Below, piece by piece: positions 1 to 5,361 of a stretch of DNA of 6,369 nt. Numbering within the stretch: position 1 is the first letter of the stretch; each line of letters begins with the position of its first letter. The notes beneath the pieces were generated by a model, which was not told the origin of the DNA, did no database searches, and was given only the letters and a program-made list of their open reading frames with translations. Both the position numbers and the translations under genes were made by a program. Source of the stretch: Acidobacteriaceae bacterium (GTDB lineage Bacteria; Acidobacteriota; Terriglobia; Terriglobales; Acidobacteriaceae); assembly GCA_030040395.1 (NCBI GenBank), contig JASHTU010000479.1, positions 1-6,369 on the forward strand, given 5' to 3'.

Positions 1-1
1 C

Positions 2-550
2 GGAAGGAGGGTGGCGGTCTGGGTGGCGGCGTCGGTGCTGGCCTGCGCGCAAGGCGTCACTGGGCAAGGTGCGGGAGTGGAAGCCGCGTCGCCTCTTGTC
101 CCGCCGGCGGCGCTCCAGCCGGAGGCGCAAATCCAAAGCGACATCTTTCGGGAGATTGACGATCCCAGTTCCGGAGATTGCTGGTTGCTGTTGCGCGATC
201 GCAACGACCCGGGCGGACCGGGGCGATGGGTGCTGGAGAAACGAAGCGTGGGGAGATTGAGGCGACCGTGGGGCAGCCGTTCAACCACCGCGACGCCCCC
301 CGGGTCGACGGTCAGCCCAGGGGCTGGCGCGGCCGCGGCGCGCGTCCCCGTGATTCATGCGGGAGAGCGGCTGATTGTCGAGGAGAATTCGCCGGTGGTC
401 GAGGCGCGGCTCGAGGCAGTGGCGCTGAATCCGGCCAGAATCGGGTCGGTCTTCAGAGTGCGCCTGGCCATCGGAGGCAAGGTGGTGCGGGCGGTAGCTC
501 TGGGCCCCGGGCGCGCAGCCTTCGCCGAGGAGATTGGAGCGCAGCCATGA
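2..550 (+). CDS. flgA: Flagellar P-ring assembly chaperone FlgA (5' end probably outside the window)
   Basis: FlgA is a periplasmic chaperone that assists polymerisation of FlgI into the P-ring around the rod. Seen: a hydrophobic segment right at the left edge (VAVWVAASVLACAQG) preceded by two in-frame Arg codons, which looks like a Sec signal peptide with an ACA|Q cleavage site. After it come a region with REIDDPSSGDCW and GGPGRWVLE (about residues 47-76 counted from the GTG at 11), a low-complexity Ala/Gly/Pro/Arg linker (about 80-112), and a C-terminal block beginning VPVIHAGERLIVEE (113-126), then ARIGSVFRVRLAIGGKVVRA, which resembles the C-terminal beta domain of FlgA. At about 180 residues it is shorter than enterobacterial FlgA (about 219). 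The GTG at 11 touches AGGAGG with no spacer, so it is an unlikely start; the real start is probably upstream. The identification rests on the C-terminal block and on lying directly before flgH. The stop overlaps the flgH start (ATGA), implying coupled translation. Confidence 0.72.
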   Translation, partial: GRRVAVWVAASVLACAQGVTGQGAGVEAASPLVPPAALQPEAQIQSDIFREIDDPSSGDCWLLLRDRNDPGGPGRWVLEKRSVGRLRRPWGSRSTTATPPGSTVSPGAGAAAARVPVIHAGERLIVEENSPVVEARLEAVALNPARIGSVFRVRLAIGGKVVRAVALGPGRAAFAEEIGAQP

Positions 551-1275
551 ACAGACCGCAGGTTTCGGTTGTCCTCGCGCTGGGCCTGGCCGTGGTCTTG
601 AACCTGTCGCAGACAGTGATCGCGAAGAAATCGAAACCCGTGGATGCGGCCAAAGCCACGCCGCCGGAGACAGCGCTGCGCAACTATATTGAGCGGGTGC
701 GTGCGCAGCAAGCGGCGGAGGTGCGGACTCCGGGCTCGATCTGGAGCCCGCAAGGCGCACTGGTGAGGCTCGGCACCGACGTGAAGGCCTTCCGGCTGCA
801 CGACGTAGTCATGATCGTGGTGAGCGAGAGTTTGACCGCCTCCACCGACGGACAGGTGAAAGATTCCCGGGCGTCGAACGCCAACTCCGGGCTGACATCT
901 CTGTTCGGCGCGCTGAAGGCCTCAAACAGTTTGCAGAACCTGGTGGGCGCGACCGCGTCCTCGGGGCTTACGGCGCAGGGACAGAGCACGACGGACTCCA
1001 GCCTGACGACCACGTTTGGCGCCGAGGTGGTGGACGTGCTGCCCAACGGAATGCTGGTAGTGCAGGCGACCCGGCAGTTGACCTTCTCCCAGCAAACCCA
1101 GCTCATCCAGTTGCGCGGGCTGGTGCGGCCCGAGGACGTGAGCAGCCAGAACCAGGTGCAGTCGACGGCCATGACCGATCTGGAACTGGAAGTGACCGGC
1201 AAAGGGATCGTGAACGACTCCACCTACCGCCAGAACCCGCTCGTGCGTTGGTTGCAGCGGATCCTGATCTTTTGA
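547..1275 (+). CDS. flgH: Flagellar L-ring protein FlgH
   Basis: FlgH builds the L-ring, the outer-membrane bushing through which the flagellar rod turns. The 242-residue product has an N-terminal signal segment (residues 1-26, hydrophobic 6-20, possible cleavage after VIA before KKSK). The conserved family run follows: GSIWSPQGALVRLGTDVKAF (63-82), the DVVMIVVSESLTAST block (86-100), a variable Ser/Thr/Gly/Asn-rich stretch, TTTFGAEVVDVLPNGMLVVQ (154-173), the QLIQLRGLVRPEDVS block (185-199), and the C-terminal NPLVRWLQRILIF (230-242). Length is normal (Salmonella about 232). The ATG at 547 is chosen because GGAG lies 7 nt upstream, it overlaps the flgA stop as ATGA, and a signal peptide follows at once; upstream in-frame codons only mirror flgA. 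Odd: the protein contains no cysteine, so the lipobox Cys that makes typical FlgH a lipoprotein is missing. Confidence 0.95.
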   Translation: MNRPQVSVVLALGLAVVLNLSQTVIAKKSKPVDAAKATPPETALRNYIERVRAQQAAEVRTPGSIWSPQGALVRLGTDVKAFRLHDVVMIVVSESLTASTDGQVKDSRASNANSGLTSLFGALKASNSLQNLVGATASSGLTAQGQSTTDSSLTTTFGAEVVDVLPNGMLVVQATRQLTFSQQTQLIQLRGLVRPEDVSSQNQVQSTAMTDLELEVTGKGIVNDSTYRQNPLVRWLQRILIF

Positions 1276-1279
1276 AGAT

Positions 1280-1419
1280 GGGGCCTTGGAGAAAGTGTCT
1301 ATGGAGTCGGAATTAAGAACTGGGGAATAGGGCTATCGGTTTGGACGATGGAAGAAGGACTGTGCATTGTGAGCTGAGAACCGATCACTGTGAACTGTGA
1401 ACTGATCGCTGATCACGGA
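1280..1419 (+). repeat. Degenerate 7-bp tandem array filling the flgH-flgI gap
   Basis: Read in steps of seven from 1280, the gap divides into 20 heptads in one unbroken phase. The clearest copies are GAACTGT (1392-1398), GAACTGA (1399-1405), TCGCTGA (1406-1412), TCACTGT (1385-1391), GAACCGA (1378-1384) and GAGCTGA (1371-1377). By hand count, position 7 is A or T in all 20 heptads and position 3 is a purine in 19 of 20, although the sequence around is GC-rich. The downstream half is well conserved and the half near flgH is strongly decayed (for example CGGAATT, GGGGAAT). The array begins 5 nt after the flgH stop and ends just before the AAGGA at 1421-1425. It resembles in style the heptanucleotide STRR repeats of heterocystous cyanobacteria; relationship is not implied. 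A 5-bp dyad (TGATC-GCT-GATCA, 1403-1415) arises within it. No gene or convincing terminator is seen here. Confidence 0.8.
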
Positions 1420-1446
1420 AAAGGAATTGCAACACCGGTGGCGACG

Positions 1447-2601
1447 ATGCGCGGGCTGATAGGAACAACTCGACTGGCCGTTTGGTGGTGGGCGGCTTTG
1501 GCGCTTGTCTGGGTCCTGGCGTTGGCGCCGGCGCCGGCGCAGGAGGGGGGCGAGCAAGCGCGGATCAAGGACGTAGCCAACATCGAGGGCATTCGCGACA
1601 ACCAGTTGGTGGGCTACGGATTGGTGGTGGGTCTGCGCGGCACGGGCGACAGCTCGCAAACCGTCTTTCCCGCGCAGACGCTGGTTTCGGCGCTGGAGCG
1701 GATGGGGGTGACGGTGCCCCAGACCGGCTCGAACAGCGCCAGCAACATGCAGGTGAAGAATATGGCCGCGGTCTTCATCGTCGCCACGCTGCCGCCCTTC
1801 AGCCGGGCGGGCGACAAGATCGACATCACCGTTTCCTCGGCTGGGGATGCGCGCTCGCTCGAGGGGGGAATCCTGTTGATGACCCCTCTTTACGGTCCGG
1901 ACGGGCAGATCTTCGCCCAGGCGCAAGGAGCGCTGGTCCTGGGCGGGTATATGGTCGCTTCGGCCGGCAACACCAGGCAGATGAATCACCCCACCACGGC
2001 GCGAATCCCCGGCGGCGGCCTGGTGGAGCGGCCGGTCCCCTTCGATTTGAGCCAGATGCGCACCGTGGGGGTGGTCCTCGATGACGCCGATTTCCACACC
2101 GCCGAACGGATGGCGGAGGCCATCAACCGGATGTTGGGCGCGGGCCGGGCGCACGCCGTCGACAGCCGGCGGGTGCAGATTGCGGTGGCCTCGGGCGAAG
2201 ACGTCGCGGCTTTACTGGACAAGGTGGAGTCGGTCGAGATCGAGGTCTATCCGCGCGCCCGCGTGGTGGTGAACGAGCGCACCGGGACAGTGGTGATCGG
2301 GGGCACCGTTCGGCTACAGCCAGTCTCGATTCTGCACGGAGGCCTGAGCGTGAATGTCATTGCGCGGATCGAAGTCTCGCAGCCCGGTCCGCTGTCTTCG
2401 GGGACGACGAAGGTGGTCGAGCAGACGGCCATCGAGGCGCAGGATAAGCCGGTGAATCGCATCGACCTGAAAGAAGGCGCCACGGTGGAGGATCTGGTAA
2501 GGGAATTGCAACGGACAGGGGCGGGGGCGCGGGACGTGATCTCCATCTTGCAGGCCATGAAGGAGGCCGGCGCCCTCGAAGCCGACTTGGAGGTGATGTG
2601 A
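1447..2601 (+). CDS. flgI: Flagellar P-ring protein FlgI
   Basis: FlgI forms the periplasmic P-ring around the rod, embedded in the peptidoglycan layer. The 384-residue product starts with a clear Sec signal peptide (basic MRGLIGTTR, then a Trp/Ala/Leu/Val core, cleavage likely after APA at 31). Then come family hallmarks: RIKDVANIEGIRDNQLVGYG (39-58) with GLVVGLRGTGDS, the KIDITVSSAGDARSLEGG block, the PLYGPDGQIFAQAQGAL block, HAVDSRRVQI, ARVVVNERTGTVVIGG, and the C-terminal RDVISILQAMKEAGAL. Length is close to the Salmonella protein (365). The ATG at 1447 is preferred because the signal peptide starts there. A GTG at 1438 has AAGGA 12 nt upstream and remains possible. The in-frame GTG at 1390 lies inside the heptad array and would add repeat-encoded residues, so it is rejected. 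The mature protein has no cysteine, unlike enterobacterial FlgI. The stop overlaps the flgJ start by one base. Confidence 0.96.
   Translation: MRGLIGTTRLAVWWWAALALVWVLALAPAPAQEGGEQARIKDVANIEGIRDNQLVGYGLVVGLRGTGDSSQTVFPAQTLVSALERMGVTVPQTGSNSASNMQVKNMAAVFIVATLPPFSRAGDKIDITVSSAGDARSLEGGILLMTPLYGPDGQIFAQAQGALVLGGYMVASAGNTRQMNHPTTARIPGGGLVERPVPFDLSQMRTVGVVLDDADFHTAERMAEAINRMLGAGRAHAVDSRRVQIAVASGEDVAALLDKVESVEIEVYPRARVVVNERTGTVVIGGTVRLQPVSILHGGLSVNVIARIEVSQPGPLSSGTTKVVEQTAIEAQDKPVNRIDLKEGATVEDLVRELQRTGAGARDVISILQAMKEAGALEADLEVM
2589..2596 (+). promoter_or_regulatory. Ribosome binding site of flgJ, inside the flgI 3' end
   Basis: GGAGGTGA is close to a perfect complement of the 16S rRNA tail. It lies inside the last codons of flgI; its GGAGG core is 7 nt before the ATG at 2601, which favours that ATG over the GTG at 2598. 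With the TGATG stop/start overlap it suggests tight coupling of flgI and flgJ. Confidence 0.75.
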
Positions 2602-2960
2602 TGCACGGGTTGACCGCAGCTTTGCCGGCTAGCGACGCGAGCGCCGGCGCGGCGCCGCAGCCCAGGCTGGTGCGGGCGGCGCACGAATTCGAAGGGCAGA
2701 TGATGCAAGAGCTTCTCAAACCGATGATGGCGGCGCTGGCCGGAACCGAGTCCGATTCCGGCGCGGGATCGTGTGGGGCGCTCGGCGAGTTCGCTTCGGA
2801 AGCTCTGGGGAATGCGCTCAGCGCGCAGGGTGGATTTGGAATTGCCCATCAGATTGTGAAGGAGCTTTCCCAAAACGGCGCCCCCGCTGGTGACGGACAT
2901 CGAAGCGGGAAAGTAATGGAAGAATTGCACGGCAATACCGGGATGAGAGCCTCTAAATGA
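2601..2960 (+). CDS. flgJ: Short FlgJ: rod-binding (rod-cap) domain only
   Basis: FlgJ N-terminal domains cap the growing rod in the periplasm. The 119-residue product has a disordered Ala/Pro/Ser start (1-20), then the rod-binding core: RAAHEFEGQMMQELLKPMM (25-43) resembles the family's A..FEa.f.q.mLk.M pattern, and GALGEFASEALGNALSAQGG (59-78) with FGIAHQIVKEL (79-89) corresponds to the conserved LA..la..GGlGla..iv.ql end. A poorly conserved tail follows (90-119). The peptidoglycan-hydrolase domain that follows in gamma- and betaproteobacterial FlgJ (total about 313 residues in Salmonella) is absent, and there is no reading-frame remnant of it downstream, so this is a natural single-domain form as in many other phyla. 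A separate lytic enzyme elsewhere in the genome would be expected. The annotation rests on the core motif plus position directly after flgI. Confidence 0.88.
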   Translation: MHGLTAALPASDASAGAAPQPRLVRAAHEFEGQMMQELLKPMMAALAGTESDSGAGSCGALGEFASEALGNALSAQGGFGIAHQIVKELSQNGAPAGDGHRSGKVMEELHGNTGMRASK

Positions 2961-2961
2961 C

Positions 2962-2988
2962 TAGAGTGATTAAGAGAAGCGCCGATAA
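2962..2988 (+). promoter_or_regulatory. Predicted sigma-28 (FliA-type) promoter of flgM
   Basis: GCCGATAA at 2981-2988 matches the sigma-28 minus-10 consensus exactly. Exactly 11 nt upstream, TAGAGTGA at 2962-2969 matches the minus-35 consensus TAAAGTTT at 5 of 8 positions. The whole element fits in the 49-nt gap between the flgJ stop and flgM. Transcription would start near 2995, right at the flgM ribosome binding site (AAGGAG, 2996-3001), giving a very short leader. In enterobacteria flgM is also read from a sigma-28 promoter, which makes feedback by FlgM on its own promoter plausible here. Confidence 0.65.
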
Positions 2989-3009
2989 GTCCGGCAAGGA
3001 GTTTTTTGC

Positions 3010-3300
3010 ATGGAGATTCGCAACAGTTTGGAGGGCCTGAAGTCGCTGCTGGGCGTGAATGCGACTGGGCCGGCGGCGACTGAAGCCAAGGGCCAGGTGG
3101 GCAGTGGAAGCGCCCTGAACACCGACCGGGCCACGGTGAGCAATGCGGCGAGCGAGGTTGCGCAGGCCGCCGCGGAAGACGGAGTGCGCACGGAGAAGGT
3201 GACGTCGATTCAGGCGGCGCTGGCTGCCGGAACCTACAGTGTGCCGGCCTCGGCGGTGGCGGCGAAGATGGTGGACGCCATGCTGGGAAGCGGCCAGTAA
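3010..3300 (+). CDS. flgM: Anti-sigma-28 factor FlgM
   Basis: FlgM binds sigma-28 (FliA) in the cytoplasm and blocks late flagellar genes until the hook is complete; it is then exported through the flagellar secretion apparatus. The product has 96 residues, a normal length. The N-terminal half (1-38) is Gly/Ala/Ser-rich and likely unstructured, as in the family. The C-terminal sigma-binding half shows the typical pattern: TDRATVSNAASEVAQAAA (38-55), VRTEKVTSIQAALAAGTY (59-76) and VPASAVAAKMVDAML (78-92). The start has an ideal AAGGAG 8 nt upstream. The gene stands behind its own predicted sigma-28 promoter and before flgN, flgK and flgL, the same functional grouping as flgM-flgN and flgK-flgL elsewhere. 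Odd: after the TAA the same frame stays open for 43 codons. Confidence 0.93.
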   Translation: MEIRNSLEGLKSLLGVNATGPAATEAKGQVGSGSALNTDRATVSNAASEVAQAAAEDGVRTEKVTSIQAALAAGTYSVPASAVAAKMVDAMLGSGQ

Positions 3301-3432
3301 TCCGGCGGAGGCCAGTGTCCCAGGCAGGACGGCTCCGCGGCTGGCAGCGAAGTTGCAGCCAGAGCGAAGACCGAGGCAAAGGCCAAAGTGAAGACCGAAG
3401 CGAAGGCCAGACCAGAAGGGAGCGAACAGTAG
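3301..3432 (+). other. Open frame continuing past the flgM stop
   Basis: Directly after the flgM TAA the same frame is open for 43 codons up to TAG at 3430-3432. It would encode a Gly/Ser/Ala-rich piece and then a Lys/Ala/Glu-rich segment with two octapeptide copies (AKTEAKAK and VKTEAKAR). It has no good start or ribosome binding site of its own, so it would be made only by read-through or is a fossil of a longer FlgM tail. Chance openness in GC-rich DNA is also possible. The rest of the gap (3433-3523) shows only the ribosome binding region of the next gene (GAAGGGAAG, around 3509-3516) and no clear promoter or terminator. Confidence 0.3.
3364..3411 (+). repeat. Two tandem copies of a 24-bp unit
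   Basis: Positions 3364-3387 and 3388-3411 match at 20 of 24 bases. All four differences are transitions; in the frame of flgM two are silent and two change the residue (Ala/Val, Lys/Arg). A weaker partial copy may precede them (GCGAAG at 3347 and GCCAGA at 3358). The unit length is a multiple of three, so the frame is kept. Confidence 0.7.
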
Positions 3433-3523
3433 AGCGCTCCGGATCGCTCGGGCGACGGAAAAAGGCGCAGCGGCTTGGACGGGAGTTCGCGGCGGTTTCA
3501 CCGGAGAGAAGGGAAGCGGGAGT

Positions 3524-3883
3524 ATGCAAGGGGTGGGAGGGTCCGCGGGTCAGCCAGATACGGGGCGGCCGGGGTTGAGAGAGCTGGTCGTCGAGGCCTC
3601 GCGGGCGCTGGCCCGCCTGGATACCGGCCGCCTCGAAGAACTGGCTCTTTGCTGCCAGGCGCTGACGAGGACGCCCAGGAACGCGGAGGAGCGGCAATCG
3701 TGGGCGCGCCAGGCGCGCGAGGCTGCCGCGGATATGGCCATCTTTGCGCGCGTGCTGGAAGCTACGCGGGGCAATTTGAAGGTGATGAACCGGCTGAGGG
3801 AGATGCGCGCGGGCCGGCTCGAGTACAGCGAAGGACAGACGCGCGCCTGGACGGGAACGGAGGGCGGACATGGGCACGATTAA
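3524..3883 (+). CDS. flgN: FlgN-like chaperone for hook-filament junction proteins
   Basis: FlgN is a small cytoplasmic helical chaperone that delivers FlgK and FlgL to the export apparatus. The 119-residue product is almost entirely predicted helix after a Gly-rich start: helices at about 17-50 and 53-98. The conserved-looking part is AREAAADMAIFARVLEATRG (64-83) then NLKVMNRLREMRAGRLEY (84-101), which fits the FlgN C-terminal pattern (repeated LL..n..Nl.vl..l...) used for substrate binding. A coiled, Arg/Glu-rich character and small size agree. The family has little sequence conservation, so the call leans heavily on position between flgM and flgK. The ATG at 3524 has AGAAGGGAAG about 7 nt upstream. 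The 3' end overlaps flgK by 14 nt, so its last residues (HGHD) are read from the flgK start. Confidence 0.68.
   Translation: MQGVGGSAGQPDTGRPGLRELVVEASRALARLDTGRLEELALCCQALTRTPRNAEERQSWARQAREAAADMAIFARVLEATRGNLKVMNRLREMRAGRLEYSEGQTRAWTGTEGGHGHD
3859..3864 (+). promoter_or_regulatory. Ribosome binding site of flgK, inside flgN
   Basis: GGAGGG lies 5 nt before the ATG at 3870 and supports that start, which falls inside the flgN coding end. Ribosomes finishing flgN would disrupt and re-enter exactly here, so FlgN and its client FlgK are likely made in coupled fashion. Confidence 0.7.
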
Positions 3884-5321
3884 CTCCGCCTTTAGTGTGA
3901 TGAGCGGGGCGCTGGACGCCGACCAGGAAGCCTTGAACGTGGTCGCCAACAATGTGGCCAACGCGAATACGCCCGGATATACGACAGAGACGCCGGATTG
4001 GCGGCAAAACACGCCGATCGACATCAACGGAACTTTGGTGGGCGACGGCGTGACGGAGACGGGGGCGACCTCGCAGCGAGACCGGGTGCTGGAGGAGCGG
4101 CTCGACCAGCAGCAACAGTTGGCCTCGGCTTCGAGCACGCGCCTGACGGCGCTGAACAACATTCAGGCGCTGTTTACGCCGGATTCTGGTTCGTCGGGCT
4201 CGACGGCGGGAGACATCGGCAGCGACATCACCAGCTTTTTCGACTCGTTTTCGTCGCTTGAGACCGATTCCACCGACAACGCGGAGCGCGAGCAAGTGCT
4301 TTCGACGGCTTCAACGCTGGCGGGCGATATTTCGAATGCGGCGAGCAGCCTGAATGCGCAGAGCGCGGCCCTGGACCAGGACACCAGCGGCATCGCCAGC
4401 CAGGTGAATTCGCTCACCGGCTCCATCGCGCAACTGAACCTGGAGATCCAATCCACCTCGCCGGACGCCGATGCGGGCACGCTCGAGGACCAGCGGCAAC
4501 AGGACCTAAGCCAGTTATCGCAACTGATCGGGATCAATCAGGTGACGACGGAGAACAACGGTTTGACAGTGACGACCACCTCCGGGCAGTTGCTGGTTTC
4601 CGAAGGCTCGAACTATCAATTGACCACGGGGACTGTGAACGGCGTTACGGATTTCTTTTTAGGAGGGCAGGACATTACCTCGTCGCTGGCTTCGGGCGGC
4701 GGGCAGCTGGGCGGGTACCTGACGGCGCGGGACCAGGATATTCCCAGCGCGCTCAGCTCGCTCGATCAACTGGCCTACAACATCTCCACGAGCGTCAACG
4801 CGCTCAACAACGCGGGGACCGATCTGGACGGCGACGAGGGCACGGGAACCAACGCCGCGGGTGTCACCGGCACGGGGGCGACGCCGCTCTACATCTTCAA
4901 TGAGCCCACGCAGGTGGCGGGGAGCGCCGCGTCGATGGCCGTGGTGATGACCGACCCGAATCAGATTGCCGCAGCAGGGTTGGGGAACGGGACCGGCGAC
5001 GATTCGAACGCCATCGCCATGAGCGCCCTGGCCAGTCAGTCGATCGTGAACGGCCAAACGCCCATCAACTACTACTCGAATTTCGTTTCGACTTTGGGCT
5101 CGACGGTTTCCGAAGTGCAGACCGAAAACACGGCGCAGAACGCTTCGGTGAGCCAATTGCAGACGCAGAACGATGCGCTTTCGAGCGTGAATTTGAACGA
5201 CGAAGCCGCGGCGATGTCCACTTTGGAGTCGAGCTACCAAGCCGCTTCGCAGGTCTTCACACTCTTGAACACAATCATGACTTCAGCGCTCAATCTGGGT
5301 GTAGAGACGGCGGTTTCATAA
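3870..5321 (+). CDS. flgK: Hook-filament junction protein 1, FlgK (HAP1)
   Basis: FlgK is exported through the flagellum and forms the first junction layer between hook and filament. The 483-residue product has the N-terminal D0 rod/hook signature INSAFSVMSGALDADQEALN (4-23) followed by VVANNVANANTPGYT, then the GDGVTETGATSQRDRVLEER block (58-77). A long coiled-coil-prone Ser/Gln/Ala region follows, then a central beta-rich variable part. The C-terminal D0 helix carries NLNDEAAAMSTLESSYQAAS (441-460) then QVFTLLNTIMTSALNLG, matching the usual FlgK end. It is shorter than Salmonella FlgK (553), the difference lying in the middle domains. The protein has no cysteine and, by hand count, no lysine, 8 arginines and about 52 acidic residues, so it is strongly acidic. 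Start supported by GGAGGG and the axial-protein N-terminus; flgL follows after 40 nt. Confidence 0.95.
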   Translation: MGTINSAFSVMSGALDADQEALNVVANNVANANTPGYTTETPDWRQNTPIDINGTLVGDGVTETGATSQRDRVLEERLDQQQQLASASSTRLTALNNIQALFTPDSGSSGSTAGDIGSDITSFFDSFSSLETDSTDNAEREQVLSTASTLAGDISNAASSLNAQSAALDQDTSGIASQVNSLTGSIAQLNLEIQSTSPDADAGTLEDQRQQDLSQLSQLIGINQVTTENNGLTVTTTSGQLLVSEGSNYQLTTGTVNGVTDFFLGGQDITSSLASGGGQLGGYLTARDQDIPSALSSLDQLAYNISTSVNALNNAGTDLDGDEGTGTNAAGVTGTGATPLYIFNEPTQVAGSAASMAVVMTDPNQIAAAGLGNGTGDDSNAIAMSALASQSIVNGQTPINYYSNFVSTLGSTVSEVQTENTAQNASVSQLQTQNDALSSVNLNDEAAAMSTLESSYQAASQVFTLLNTIMTSALNLGVETAVS

Positions 5322-5350
5322 TGCGCAGCGAGCGGTGGGGAGCGATGAGC

Positions 5351-5355
5351 GGAGG
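5351..5355 (+). promoter_or_regulatory. Ribosome binding site deciding the flgL start
   Basis: GGAGG lies 6 nt before the ATG at 5362. The in-frame GTG at 5335 lacks a comparable site and would prepend nine residues not typical of FlgL, so 5362 is the start. Confidence 0.8.
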
Positions 5356-5361
5356 AATTCG

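Noticed and set aside
178..546. Upstream in-frame extension of flgH
   Set aside because: It overlaps flgA, encodes an Arg/Gly-rich shadow sequence, and would hide the FlgH signal peptide inside the protein.
1368..1392. TGTGA and TCAC half-sites resembling a CRP operator
   Set aside because: Spacing does not fit the CRP dyad and the motifs are explained by the heptad repeat units.
1403..1415. Small hairpin TGATC-GCT-GATCA as a terminator between flgH and flgI
   Set aside because: Only 5 bp, AT-containing, no T-run after it, and it arises from two neighbouring heptads.
1333..2154. Minus-strand frame of 273 codons antisense to flgI
   Set aside because: Its composition (Arg/His/Gln/Pro-rich) mirrors the codon bias of flgI; its first residues come from the heptad array read backwards.
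3430..3460. GC-rich dyad around GAGCGCTC and TCCGGA as a terminator after flgM
   Set aside because: Arms are short palindromes that do not form one stable stem, and there is no T-run.
3315..3578. 87-codon frame starting with GTG in the flgM-flgN gap
   Set aside because: Low-complexity Arg/Ser/Gly/Glu product, overlaps the start of flgN, no ribosome binding site, and the repeat reads more sensibly in the flgM frame.
2849..4162. Long open frame on the minus strand (437 codons)
   Set aside because: It runs antisense through flgJ, flgM, flgN and part of flgK, is Pro/Ser/Arg-rich without domain features, and is a typical GC-rich shadow frame.
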